In this document: piece after piece, positions 50,247 to 58,355 of the stretch
How the letters are laid out: each line of letters starts with the position of its first letter
How positions within the stretch are numbered: the stretch's first letter is position 1
Origin: DATMER01 sp035556715
Lineage (GTDB): Bacteria > Acidobacteriota > Thermoanaerobaculia > Multivoradales > UBA5704
NCBI GenBank assembly: GCA_035556715.1
Contig: DATMER010000016.1
Coordinates: 1 to 64,000, forward strand
Direction: 5' to 3'
DNA length: 64,000 bases
The notes under the pieces: generated by a model
Database searches by the model: none
Seen by the model: the letters and a program-made list of their open reading frames with translations, nothing else
What the model was told of the DNA's origin: nothing
Position numbers and translations under genes: made by a program

Positions 50247-50432
50247 GCCGGGGCGAGGGCCCCGCAACCTTCCCCCTCCCTGGACGTATGCGTCTACAAT
50301 CGGGCGGCCGAACGCAGGTGAGGTCTGTCTGGACGGGGCGGCAGGGAGGGCCGCAATAGAGAGGCCTTCCGCCGCTGTTCTTCCCAAAGCGATGGGCAAC
50401 TGCCCATCCTGAAATAGATTGGAGGATATCCT

Positions 50433-53400
50433 GTGAAACGAATCTCTGCAGCGATCGCTCTGCTGTCGCTCCTGCTGGCGGGGAACCCCACCTTCGCCGC
50501 GCAGACGCAGAAGGCCGACAAGAAGGGCAAGGCCGAGAAGTCCGCCGACGCCAAGAAGGACGAGAAGAAAGAGCTGCTCTCCGCCGGCACCTTCGCCGGC
50601 CTTCAGCTCCGCGGCATCGGCCCCGCCCTCACCTCGGGCCGGGTCATCGACCTCGCCGTCGATCCCAAGAAGCCCAGCACGTACTTCGTCGCGGTGGCCT
50701 CCGGCGGCGTCTGGAAGACCACCAACGGCGGTGCCACCTTCAACCCCGTCTTCGACAGCCAGCCCTCATACTCCATCGGCAGCATCACCCTCGACCCGAA
50801 CAACTCCCTCGTGGTCTGGGTCGGCACCGGCGAGAACAACAGCCAGCGCAGCGTCTCCTACGGCGACGGCGTCTACAAGTCCATCGACGGCGGCAAGACC
50901 TGGGCCAACGTGGGTCTCAAGAGCTCCGAGCACATCGGCAAGATCCTGGTCGACCCGCGCGACTCCGATACCGTCTACGTCGCGGCCCAGGGCCCGCTGT
51001 GGAATGCCGGCGGTGACCGCGGCCTCTACAAGACCACCGACGGCGGCAAGACCTGGAAGGCCGTGCTGTCCATCAGCCCGAACACGGGCGTGAGCGACGT
51101 GGTCATGGACCCCCGGGACCCCGATGTGCTCTACGCGTCGTCCTACCAGCGCCGGCGCCACGTCTGGACCGTGGTCAACGGCGGCCCGGAGAGCGGCCTC
51201 CACAAGTCCACCGACGGCGGCGCCACCTGGAAGAAGATCGAGGCTGGCCTGCCCAAGGAGGACAAGGGAAGAATCGGCCTCGCCATCGCCCCCTCTCAGC
51301 CCGATACCGTCTACGCGATCGTCGAGGCAGCCCGCAGGTCCGGCGGCTTCTACCGCTCCCGCGACGGCGGCGCCAACTGGGAGAAGCGCGGCAGCTACAC
51401 CAGCAACAGCGGCCAGTACTACCAGGAGATCTTCGTCGACCCCTACGATGCCGACCGGATCTACTCCATGGACGTCTTCCTCCAGGTGACCGACGACGCC
51501 GGCAAGAGCTGGCGGAACCTGGGCGAGCGCTCCAAGCACGTGGACAATCACGCGCTCTGGATCAACCCGGAGAACACCGACCACCTGCTGGTGGGCTGCG
51601 ACGGCGGCCTCTACGAGAGCTTCGACCGCGGCGCCAACTGGATCTACAAGCCCAACCTGCCCGTCACCCAGTTCTACCGCGTCAGCGTGGACAACGCGAA
51701 ACCTTTCTATAACGTCTACGGCGGCACCCAGGACAACTTCAGCCTCGGCGGCCCGTCGCGCACCAACAACAACCACGGCATCATGAACGCCGACTGGTTC
51801 ATCACCAACGGCGGCGACGGCTTCGAGACCGTGGTCGACCCGACCGATCCGAACATCATCTACGCCCAGGCGCAGCACGCCGGCATCGTGCGCTTCGACC
51901 GCAAGAGCGGCGAGGCCGTGGACATCCAGCCGCAGCCCGCGCCGGACGAGCCCGGCCTGCGCTACAACTGGGATTCGCCGCTGATCATCAGCCCGCACCT
52001 CCACACCCGGCTCTACCTGGCCGCCCAGCGCGTGTTCCGCAGCGACGACCGCGGCAACTCCTGGCGTCCGGTCAGCCCCGACCTCACCCGCCAGATCGAC
52101 CGCAACAAGCTCAAGGTCATGGACAGGGTCTGGGGCATCGACGCGGTGGCCAAGAACGCCTCCACGTCGTTCTACGGCAACATCGTGTCGCTCTCGGAGT
52201 CGCCGAAGAAAGAAGGCCTGCTCTACGTCGGCACCGACGACGGTCTGATCCAGGTCTCCGAGGACGGCGGCACCAACTGGCGCAAGACGGACAAGCTCCC
52301 GGGCATCCCCGACATGACCTACGTCTCGGACCTGGAGGCCTCGCAGTTCGACGACGCCACTGTCTACGCTTCCTTCGACAACCACAAGATGGGCGACTTC
52401 AAGCCCTACGTGCTCAAGAGCACCGACCGCGGCAAGACCTGGACCTCCATCGCCGGCGACCTGCCGCAGCGGGGCACGGTCTACACCCTGGCCGAGGACC
52501 ACGTGAACCGGGACCTGCTCTTCGCGGGCACCGAGTTCGGCGTCTTCTTCACGGTTGACGGCGGCAAAAAGTGGATCCCGCTCACCGGCGGCATGCCCAC
52601 GATCGCCGTGCGCGACCTCGCCATCCATCAGCGGGAGAACGACCTCGTGCTGGCCACCTTCGGCCGCGGCTTCTACATCCTCGACGACTACACCCCCCTG
52701 CGCCGCATCCGCACCGAGGCGGACCTGGAGAAGGACGCCATCCTCTTCCCGATCAAGCAAACCTGGATGTACGTCGAGGCCTCGCCCCTTGGCCTGCCCG
52801 CCAAGGGGTTCATGGGCGAGAGCCACTTCACCGCTCCCAACCCGCCGTACGGCGCGGTCTTCACCTACTACCTCAAGGAGGACATGAGGACCCGCAAGAA
52901 ACTGCGCTACGAGGCCGAGGCCGCCACCGAGAAGGAGGGCGGCACCCTCGAGTACCCGAAGTGGGAGGACCTCCGGGCCGAGGAGCGGGAGAAGGACCCC
53001 ATCGTCATCCTGACGATCACGGACGCCGAGGGCCAGGTCGTTCGCCGGATCACCGGTCCGACCGCCGCCGGCTTTCACCGGGTCTCCTGGGACCTGCGCT
53101 ACCCCACGACCATGCCGACCAACCTCGAGGGCGGGCCGACGGACAACCCGTTCTTCACACCGCCCCAGGGCCCTCTGGTCGCGCCCGGCAAGTACACCGT
53201 GAGCCTGGTCAAGCGGGTGGGCGACGTGACCACGCCGCTGGCCGAGCCGCAAACCTTCGAGACCGTGCCCCTGGGCAATGCCACGCTCGCCGCCGAGAAC
53301 CGGGAGGCCACGCTGGAGTTCCAGCGCAAGGTCGCCCGGCTGCAGCGAGCCGTGGCCGGCTCCATCGGCGCCCTCGAAGAAGGCCTCACCCGGATCAATC

Positions 53401-53774
53401 ACATCCAGAGAGCCCTGCTCGACACGCCGGCCGCCGATCCCGCGATGCTGGACGAGGCGCGGAAGATCGAAGACCGGATCAAGGACCTGGGCGAGCAGCT
53501 CACCGGCGACCCGATCAAGAACGCCCGCTTCGAGCCGACCTCCCCGTCCATCACCGACCGGGTCTTCCAGGTCGTCGGCGGGGCCTGGGGCTCCACCTCG
53601 GCGCCCACGCAGACGCACCAGAACAACTACACCCAGGCCGCCCAGGCCTTCTCTCCGATCCTCGAGCAGATCCGCAAGACGGTCGGCGAGGACCTGGTGA
53701 ACCTGGAGAGCCGGATGGAGGCCGCAGGCGCACCCTGGACGCCGAGCCGCATCCCGACCTGGCAGCCGGAATAA
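50433..53774 (+). CDS. Large exported BNR/VPS10-like beta-propeller protein
   Basis: GTG start 8 nt after GGAGG. A signal peptide (MKRISAAIALLSLLLAGNPTFAA) and a Lys/Ala linker lead to about eleven BNR motifs of the S/T-x-D-G-G-x-T-W kind (TTDGGKTW, STDGGATW, SRDGGANW, SEDGGTNW, STDRGKTW, TVDGGKKW and others) over residues ~70-730, the number expected for a ten-bladed VPS10/sortilin-like propeller. Residues ~740-920 are a beta domain (VILTITDAEGQVVRRITGPT, AAGFHRVSWDLRYPTTMP), and the last ~180 are helical. In Acidobacteriota these are often labelled 'glycosyl hydrolase', but no catalytic residues are evident. At 1113 residues it is probably a binding or scaffold protein of the cell surface or periplasm. 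Confidence 0.88.
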   Translation: MKRISAAIALLSLLLAGNPTFAAQTQKADKKGKAEKSADAKKDEKKELLSAGTFAGLQLRGIGPALTSGRVIDLAVDPKKPSTYFVAVASGGVWKTTNGGATFNPVFDSQPSYSIGSITLDPNNSLVVWVGTGENNSQRSVSYGDGVYKSIDGGKTWANVGLKSSEHIGKILVDPRDSDTVYVAAQGPLWNAGGDRGLYKTTDGGKTWKAVLSISPNTGVSDVVMDPRDPDVLYASSYQRRRHVWTVVNGGPESGLHKSTDGGATWKKIEAGLPKEDKGRIGLAIAPSQPDTVYAIVEAARRSGGFYRSRDGGANWEKRGSYTSNSGQYYQEIFVDPYDADRIYSMDVFLQVTDDAGKSWRNLGERSKHVDNHALWINPENTDHLLVGCDGGLYESFDRGANWIYKPNLPVTQFYRVSVDNAKPFYNVYGGTQDNFSLGGPSRTNNNHGIMNADWFITNGGDGFETVVDPTDPNIIYAQAQHAGIVRFDRKSGEAVDIQPQPAPDEPGLRYNWDSPLIISPHLHTRLYLAAQRVFRSDDRGNSWRPVSPDLTRQIDRNKLKVMDRVWGIDAVAKNASTSFYGNIVSLSESPKKEGLLYVGTDDGLIQVSEDGGTNWRKTDKLPGIPDMTYVSDLEASQFDDATVYASFDNHKMGDFKPYVLKSTDRGKTWTSIAGDLPQRGTVYTLAEDHVNRDLLFAGTEFGVFFTVDGGKKWIPLTGGMPTIAVRDLAIHQRENDLVLATFGRGFYILDDYTPLRRIRTEADLEKDAILFPIKQTWMYVEASPLGLPAKGFMGESHFTAPNPPYGAVFTYYLKEDMRTRKKLRYEAEAATEKEGGTLEYPKWEDLRAEEREKDPIVILTITDAEGQVVRRITGPTAAGFHRVSWDLRYPTTMPTNLEGGPTDNPFFTPPQGPLVAPGKYTVSLVKRVGDVTTPLAEPQTFETVPLGNATLAAENREATLEFQRKVARLQRAVAGSIGALEEGLTRINHIQRALLDTPAADPAMLDEARKIEDRIKDLGEQLTGDPIKNARFEPTSPSITDRVFQVVGGAWGSTSAPTQTHQNNYTQAAQAFSPILEQIRKTVGEDLVNLESRMEAAGAPWTPSRIPTWQPE

Positions 53775-53793
53775 CAACACTCCTCCTCGCTAC

Positions 53794-53831
53794 AAAAAAA
53801 GAGGGACCCGTTCGCGGGTCCCTCTTTTTTT
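53794..53831. terminator. Strong bidirectional terminator
   Basis: A7 GAGGGACCCG, loop TTCG, CGGGTCCCTC T7: 17 paired positions. It works as an intrinsic terminator on either strand. It separates the propeller protein gene from the YaiI-family gene, whose TATCGT box starts 5 nt beyond. Confidence 0.92.
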
Positions 53832-53835
53832 CAGG

Positions 53836-53849
53836 TATCGTCCGGGCTC
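53836..53849 (+). promoter_or_regulatory. TATCGT box 8 nt before a start codon: candidate leaderless promoter
   Basis: TATCGT (53836-53841), then CCGGGCTC and ATG at 53850. With a strong terminator ending at 53831 the gene must be transcribed from these few bases or from inside the terminator, which makes a leaderless or near-leaderless start compelling. Confidence 0.5.
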
Positions 53850-54311
53850 ATGAGAGTCTGGATCGATGCCGACGCCGCTCCCCGCGAAGTCAAGGAGATC
53901 GTCTTCCGCGCCGCGAAACGTCTGACCGTGGAGGCGGTGCTCGTGGCCAACCAGTGGCTGTCGGCGCCTCCCGGCAACCCTTTCGTCACGGCCGTCCGGG
54001 TGGAGGGAGGAGCGGACGTGGCCGACCTCCACATCGCGAAGCACGCCGAGCCGGGGGACGTGGCCGTGACCGCGGACATCCCCCTGGCCGCCCGCCTGGT
54101 CGAGAAAGGGGTCACGGCAATCGATCCGCGCGGCGACGAGTACACCGAAGAGAACGTCGGCGAGCGGCTCGCCGTGCGCGACCTGATGGACGGCCTCAGG
54201 GGAGCGGGACTGCTCGATCCCGGTGGACCGCGCCCCTACGGCCCCAAGGACAGGCAGGCCTTCGCCGCCACCCTGGACCGGGTGCTCACCCGCGTGCTGC
54301 GCGGCCGTTGA
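53850..54311 (+). CDS. YaiI/YqxD family (DUF188) protein
   Basis: The 153-residue protein has the family's start MRVWIDADAAPREVKEIVFR (PIN-like D-A-D), the middle VTADIPLAARLVEKGVTAID and RGDEYTEENVGERLAVRDLM, and a C-terminal KDRQAFAATLDRVL. Members resemble PIN-domain nucleases by fold prediction, but their role is not established. No partner gene is attached. A terminator lies immediately upstream, so it is an independent transcript with no room for a leader. Confidence 0.93.
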   Translation: MRVWIDADAAPREVKEIVFRAAKRLTVEAVLVANQWLSAPPGNPFVTAVRVEGGADVADLHIAKHAEPGDVAVTADIPLAARLVEKGVTAIDPRGDEYTEENVGERLAVRDLMDGLRGAGLLDPGGPRPYGPKDRQAFAATLDRVLTRVLRGR

Positions 54312-54424
54312 GCGTTGTCTGTAACGTTTTCCTTTCGCACCGCGCCTGATCCTGTGAAACCCGACCGGACTGTAGACCGGTCGCAACCCACACGAATCCA
54401 GACAGACTGCGAAAGGAGACGAAC

Positions 54425-54625
54425 ATGGCAACAGAAGGTTGGGACCTCGAAGGCATTCCCAAGCCGTGGTGGCCCTACGTGCGCGACTTCCTGGTGGCGC
54501 GTGACCTGTACAAGTATTCGACGCTGGTCAGCGACCGCAAGATCGCCCGCTCCCTGGCCGAGACCGCCGAGGGGCTCATCAAGAACAGCGCCCGGAACCT
54601 CGCCGAAGGCAAGGCCAAGGCGTAA
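54425..54625 (+). CDS. Small conserved-looking hypothetical protein
   Basis: The 66-residue protein is preceded by a good Shine-Dalgarno (AAAGGAGAC). The sequence ATEGWDLEGIPKPWWPYVRD then FLVARDLYKYSTLVSDRKIA looks like a compact, possibly helical, soluble protein with an aromatic N-terminal patch and a Lys/Ala-rich C-terminus. There is no signal peptide and no metal-binding motif. The 113 nt before it hold no second gene, and a terminator-like hairpin follows at 54634, so it appears to be an independent small transcript. No function can be given. Confidence 0.68.
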   Translation: MATEGWDLEGIPKPWWPYVRDFLVARDLYKYSTLVSDRKIARSLAETAEGLIKNSARNLAEGKAKA

Positions 54626-54633
54626 AGACGAAT

Positions 54634-54666
54634 GCTCGGGGGCGCGCCTTCGGGACGCTCCCGAGC
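54634..54666. terminator. Hairpin between convergent genes
   Basis: GCTCGGGGGCG and CGCTCCCGAGC pair over 10 of 11 positions with an 11-nt loop, between the 66-residue protein gene and the convergent beta-helix protein gene. Confidence 0.6.
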
Positions 54667-54671
54667 CTCTG

Positions 54672-55913
54672 TCAGCGCCGGATCACCAGCACCCCGATCC
54701 CCGCCAGGAGCGCCGCCATGGCCACCAGGCCGATCTCCGAGAGGGATGGGACCGCGAGCGCGCTCTCCACGGCCTGCTCCTCGAACGAACCGACATCGAT
54801 CCGCCCGCCTACGATCCGGGCAAAGCCCGGACCCCTCTGATCCGTGGCGGGAGCACTGGCGATCAACGGATTGCCGGCATTGAGAGCCGGACTGTCCGGC
54901 AGCAGCGCGTGGGTCTGCGTCGGGCCGCCGTTGTCCGCCAGCGGAGCGAGACGGGCGTCGACCCCCAGGAGATTGTTCGCGTTCAGGCCGTTGATCGCGC
55001 CAGCCGGGGCCTCGATCAGGCTCCAGACGGCGCTGATGCTGCTGCCGACCTGGACCAGGTCCTGGGGCGTGCCGTTGGCTACGATGGCATGATCGAGCGC
55101 GAGGATGCCCTGGGCCTGGAGGTAGAAGCTCCCGCCCGCGCTCCCCGCCGTGTTGCCGCTCACGGTCGTGTGCCGGACCTCGAAGGTGGAAAGCGCCTCG
55201 CCGAAGAAGCCGCCGCCGTTGGATGTGGCGCTGTTGCCCGAGATCGTGGAGCTCACGATCTGCGCCAGCGTATTGGCAGTGTGGATCGCCCCGCCATTGT
55301 CCGCCTGATTGTCGCTCACCGTGCTCCGGTCGATCACCAGCAGCCCCTCGTCCACGGCGATCCCGCCTCCGTCGTCCGTCACCCCGCCGGAGACCGTGCT
55401 GTCCTGGACGGTGAGAGACCCGGCCTGCACGTACACGTTGCCGCCCGAAAACAGCGCTTCGCTGTCGGACACCACCACGCTGCGGAGGGTGAGGCTCTCG
55501 CCGAAGACCGCCACCGCCCCGCCGAACCTTTCGGAGCCGTGGGTGAGGGTGAGGCCGGACACGGTCGCGTTGACGCCGACCAGAGCGTTCTGCACGCGGA
55601 AGATGCGGGAGGTGTCGTTGCCGTGGACTGCGAGCACCCCGGCCCCGGGACCGGTGATCTCGACGCTGTCGGTGATCAGGATCTCGTCCGAGGTCAGTGT
55701 GATGGTGCCGGTCAGCCCGGCCTGGAAGATGATGAAGTCCGCACCGACAGCCGCGTTGGCGTCGAGGACCGCCTGGCGGAGGCTGCCCGGCCCGGAGTCG
55801 GAGAGATTGTCGACGGTGAAGGTCGCTGCCGCAGCCGGACCCGCCAGAACGAAACCCAGGATCAAAGAGGTGAGCGGTCCGCGGAACGGCCAGAGCCGCG
55901 ACTTCGACTGCAT
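54672..55913 (-). CDS. Secreted right-handed beta-helix protein with choice-of-anchor Q region and IPTL-CTERM-like anchor
   Basis: The 413-residue protein has a signal peptide (LTSLILGFVLAGPAAAATFT), then parallel beta-helix rungs (for example SRIFRVQNALVGVNATVSGL, LTVQDSTVSGGVTDDGGGIA, VIDRSTVSDNQADNGGAIH, IVSSTISGNSATSNGGGFFG). A choice-of-anchor Q end follows (LAPLADNGGPTQTHALLPDS, PALNAGNPLI). The C-terminus, VPSLSEIGLVAMAALLAGIG then VLVIRR, is a variant of the IPTL-CTERM sorting signal: proline-containing motif, membrane span, basic end. It would be processed by a dedicated sorting protease, which is not in the window. It is an adhesion or surface-display type protein without recognisable catalytic residues. 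Confidence 0.86.
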   Translation of the reverse strand: MQSKSRLWPFRGPLTSLILGFVLAGPAAAATFTVDNLSDSGPGSLRQAVLDANAAVGADFIIFQAGLTGTITLTSDEILITDSVEITGPGAGVLAVHGNDTSRIFRVQNALVGVNATVSGLTLTHGSERFGGAVAVFGESLTLRSVVVSDSEALFSGGNVYVQAGSLTVQDSTVSGGVTDDGGGIAVDEGLLVIDRSTVSDNQADNGGAIHTANTLAQIVSSTISGNSATSNGGGFFGEALSTFEVRHTTVSGNTAGSAGGSFYLQAQGILALDHAIVANGTPQDLVQVGSSISAVWSLIEAPAGAINGLNANNLLGVDARLAPLADNGGPTQTHALLPDSPALNAGNPLIASAPATDQRGPGFARIVGGRIDVGSFEEQAVESALAVPSLSEIGLVAMAALLAGIGVLVIRR

Positions 55914-55920
55914 CAGCCGA

Positions 55921-56097
55921 TTATACGGCCAAGCGCGGTAACCCCCACATGGGCCGCACCGCCTCCTTGCACTTGGGGCAGCCGACCAGAAGGTGGCGTA
56001 CCACGTCCCGGGTCACTTCCGGGGAGGCCTCTCCCTTCACGAAGCGCTCGATCTCCTGCCTGGCGGGATGACTCTGGGTCTTGGCCGGGGTCTCCAT
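55921..56097 (-). CDS. 58-residue protein with HxxxCxxC zinc motif (mini anti-sigma/zf-HC2-like)
   Basis: Easily missed because it is so short. The ATG at 56097 is 8 nt after a strong AAGGAGG on the reverse strand. The protein starts METPAKTQSHPARQEIERFV, continues KGEASPEVTRDVVRHLLVGC and ends PKCKEAVRPMWGLPRLAV. RHLLVGCPKC gives H-x4-C-x2-C, close to the HxxxCxxC zinc site of ZAS anti-sigma factors and zf-HC2 domains, but there is no membrane segment. It could be a minimal soluble zinc-binding regulator, or a detached N-domain of an anti-sigma factor. No sigma factor is adjacent (the nearest is at 32 kb). The beta-helix gene follows in the same direction. Confidence 0.72.
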   Translation of the reverse strand: METPAKTQSHPARQEIERFVKGEASPEVTRDVVRHLLVGCPKCKEAVRPMWGLPRLAV

Positions 56098-56230
56098 CGG
56101 AATCGCCTCCTTCGCGACGAGGGGCCGTGCCCCTGCCAGTACCTACGCAAAAGGAGGGACGGACCCGCCAACTGGTTTCCGGCCGAAGGTGGCGAGCGAG
56201 TTCCCAATCGCGTGCACGAAACGAAAGAGC

Positions 56231-56262
56231 CGCTGGGAGCGCAGCGTGCTGCGCTCCCAGCG
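56231..56262. terminator. Perfect 15-bp hairpin, relative of the one at 37.4 kb
   Basis: CGCTGGGAGCGCAGC, GT, GCTGCGCTCCCAGCG. It sits just after the stop of the protease-nuclease gene and shares the arm CTGGGAGCGC with 37386-37420. No U-tract follows. Confidence 0.6.
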
Positions 56263-56272
56263 AGCCTGTCAT

Positions 56273-58120
56273 TCACGCCAACTCGAAGGCCAGCCGAACC
56301 GACCGGCTCCCATCCGGGAGCGGGATCTCGATCGCCCCACCGGCTTCCTCCGGAAGCTCGGGCTCGATCGGCACGCCCTGGCTCCGGTAGATCATCCGGA
56401 AAACGATCGGGACATGATCGGAGACCCTGCCGCTGAAATCCCGCACCGAGCGGTCCAGGCGCACGATGGCGGCATCGTCGCCCGAGATCTCTCCCAACTG
56501 CACGTCACTGCTCACCAGGACGTGATCGATCAGGGAGCGGTGGGTGGTGCCGACGTAAGAGATCGCCCCGTCGTTGGCGTCATCCGCCGTGAGGGCGAGC
56601 AGGTCCGGTGCACCGGTCAGGGGATCGAGAACGTCCGTGGTGAGCTGCTCATTGAAATCTCCGCCGAGGACCACCGGCAGCCCTTCGACCTCCCGGAGAT
56701 CCTTGATGATCTCCGCCAGGATCCGCGCGGCCAACTGGCGGCGGGCGACGCTCTGCGGATCTCCGAACGCCTTGAGGTGCACCAGGATGAGCAGGAATCT
56801 CTGCTCGCCCAGGCTGCCCTCTCCCCGGATCGTGCAGGACGCGAAGAGAGGCGCACGCGGGAACGCCGACCGGCCTGAACGGGTACGCGCCGCCAGCAGG
56901 TTGGCATACCGCGCTGCCAGATCCGGCCGCAGAAGGACCCGCGTCGTCTCCCGGTCGTAGAGGACGGCGAGGTCTTGCCGCCCATCCGTGTCCAGCAGCT
57001 CGAAGCCTACGGCCAACCCATGCCTGCTCAAGGCCTCCTTGAGGCGCTCGAGAGCCCCCTTCTCCACCTCAGTGAGCCCCAGGACGTCCATCGAAAGCCG
57101 GGAGACCACCTCTGCCACCGCCGCCACCCTCTCCTCGGAAACGTCGCTGCGGAAATGCTCGATGTTCCAGAAGCCCACGTCCGCGAACTGCACCGAGCCT
57201 CGGAAATCGGGGACCTCGACCTCGAGGCTCCCTGCCGGCGCGACACCCTGGACGTCGAAGAAGCCGAGGAAAGGCGACGTGCCCAGGAGGACCATGCCAT
57301 CCCGTCCCAGAGCCTCTCGAACCACGCTGTCCCCCTGTCCCACGGCGATGAGATGGGCCACGATCGCCGAGATCCGGATTCCTTCGTTCTCCGCCGTTCC
57401 GTCGGGGAGCTGCGTACCGGAGTGATGGAGAGCCACCAGGTCCCAGTTGTTGTTGAAGACGGGCGAGCCCGAGGAGCCCCGCTCCGTATCAGTCTCATAG
57501 TGGATGAGCTTGTCTTGGACCCGAGTCACTGTGTTCTCCTGCAGGGCGACCTCCTTGGGGCGGCCGGCGGGATGCTGGATGATGTTGACAAACTCGTGGC
57601 GGGTAACCGTCACCGGGCTCCGCCGAAGCGGGATCGGCCGGACGTCGCCGAGCCGGCTTGCGTCACAGGCCACGATGGTGAAATCCAGGTCCTCGTCAGT
57701 CATGAAGAACCGATCAGGGAGCAGGGCCGCAGTGATCGGGACCGAGGCACTGTCATTCAGGCCGAACTCGGCAATAGCGCCCTGCGCGGCCTCCCGCCTG
57801 TCGATCACGTGGTTGTTGGTCATCAGCAGGCCGGGACCGACCAGGAAGCCCGTTCCCAGCGACTCATTCGTCACGATCCGGCACACCGCCTTGGCGCGCT
57901 CGACGCCATCCCCCAGGAAGCGGACGGGAAGGAAGTTGCGGCGCAGATGGATCCTTTCCATCTCGGCCTTGATCCGCGCCTCGATTAGATGGCGTTCGGC
58001 GGTCGTCTCGGGAACCGCCACCGGCTCGTGGAGGATCTGGCGGGCTCGATGGGCCACCAGAAGACGGTACTGGTCGGGTGTAAGGTCCTTCGCTTCGACA
58101 TTCGGAATCGGGGCGGACAT
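56273..58120 (-). CDS. Trypsin-like (V8-type) protease fused to an endonuclease/exonuclease/phosphatase domain
   Basis: The 615-residue protein starts at the ATG 8 nt after GGAGG. Residues ~85-270 are a serine protease: H104 (GTGFLVGPGLLMTNNHVIDR), D146 (DEDLDFTIV), S217 (TERGSSGSPVFN). Residues ~310-580 are an EEP (exonuclease III/DNase I/Mg-phosphatase) domain: FWNIEHF (N319), LTEVE (E351), VHLK (H449), GGDFNE (D488, N490), IDHVLVS and SDHVPI (D568, H569). All key residues of both domains are present. There is no signal peptide, so it acts in the cytoplasm unless exported another way. Protease-plus-nuclease fusions suggest an effector that is activated or released by cleavage. It lies near ligase, DarTG and HsdR genes. 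Target and trigger are unknown. Confidence 0.85.
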   Translation of the reverse strand: MSAPIPNVEAKDLTPDQYRLLVAHRARQILHEPVAVPETTAERHLIEARIKAEMERIHLRRNFLPVRFLGDGVERAKAVCRIVTNESLGTGFLVGPGLLMTNNHVIDRREAAQGAIAEFGLNDSASVPITAALLPDRFFMTDEDLDFTIVACDASRLGDVRPIPLRRSPVTVTRHEFVNIIQHPAGRPKEVALQENTVTRVQDKLIHYETDTERGSSGSPVFNNNWDLVALHHSGTQLPDGTAENEGIRISAIVAHLIAVGQGDSVVREALGRDGMVLLGTSPFLGFFDVQGVAPAGSLEVEVPDFRGSVQFADVGFWNIEHFRSDVSEERVAAVAEVVSRLSMDVLGLTEVEKGALERLKEALSRHGLAVGFELLDTDGRQDLAVLYDRETTRVLLRPDLAARYANLLAARTRSGRSAFPRAPLFASCTIRGEGSLGEQRFLLILVHLKAFGDPQSVARRQLAARILAEIIKDLREVEGLPVVLGGDFNEQLTTDVLDPLTGAPDLLALTADDANDGAISYVGTTHRSLIDHVLVSSDVQLGEISGDDAAIVRLDRSVRDFSGRVSDHVPIVFRMIYRSQGVPIEPELPEEAGGAIEIPLPDGSRSVRLAFELA

Positions 58121-58284
58121 CGCGACTACCTCCGTAACTCGGGTTTTGGGAACCGTCGGAGCCATTCGGCCGGCGAGTTGACTGCCCCTCTGGACGGACC
58201 CCTGGCAAGATTTCCGAAGGCTGAGAGGCCTCGGGTGCATTTTTTCCCCTTGTCCGGTCTAAGCATGGCGTTCGAGTGAAGCAA

Positions 58285-58355
58285 GTCTCCCCCTCTCCCG
58301 GGGAGGGGATCGGGGAGGCGGGAGAGGGGGCCGGGGGGTGAGGGCCCTCACCCCC
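58285..58355. repeat. Dispersed palindromic element that ends the DNA ligase reading frame
   Basis: CCCCCTCTCCCGGGG...GGGAGAGGGGGCCGGGGGGTGAGGGCCCTCACCCCC. The reverse-strand TGA stop of the ligase gene (58348-58350) lies in its GTGAGGG box, and the last codons of the ligase are formed at the junction. Confidence 0.75.

Noticed and set aside
50766..53780. A 1004-codon open frame on the reverse strand
   Set aside because: It is antisense to the BNR-propeller gene, which has a signal peptide and clear repeats. The antisense translation is low-complexity Val/Leu/Gly/Ala/Asp.
55913..56272. 119-codon reverse frame
   Set aside because: It overlaps the 58-residue HxxxCxxC gene in another frame; only the short frame has a Shine-Dalgarno and a sensible motif.
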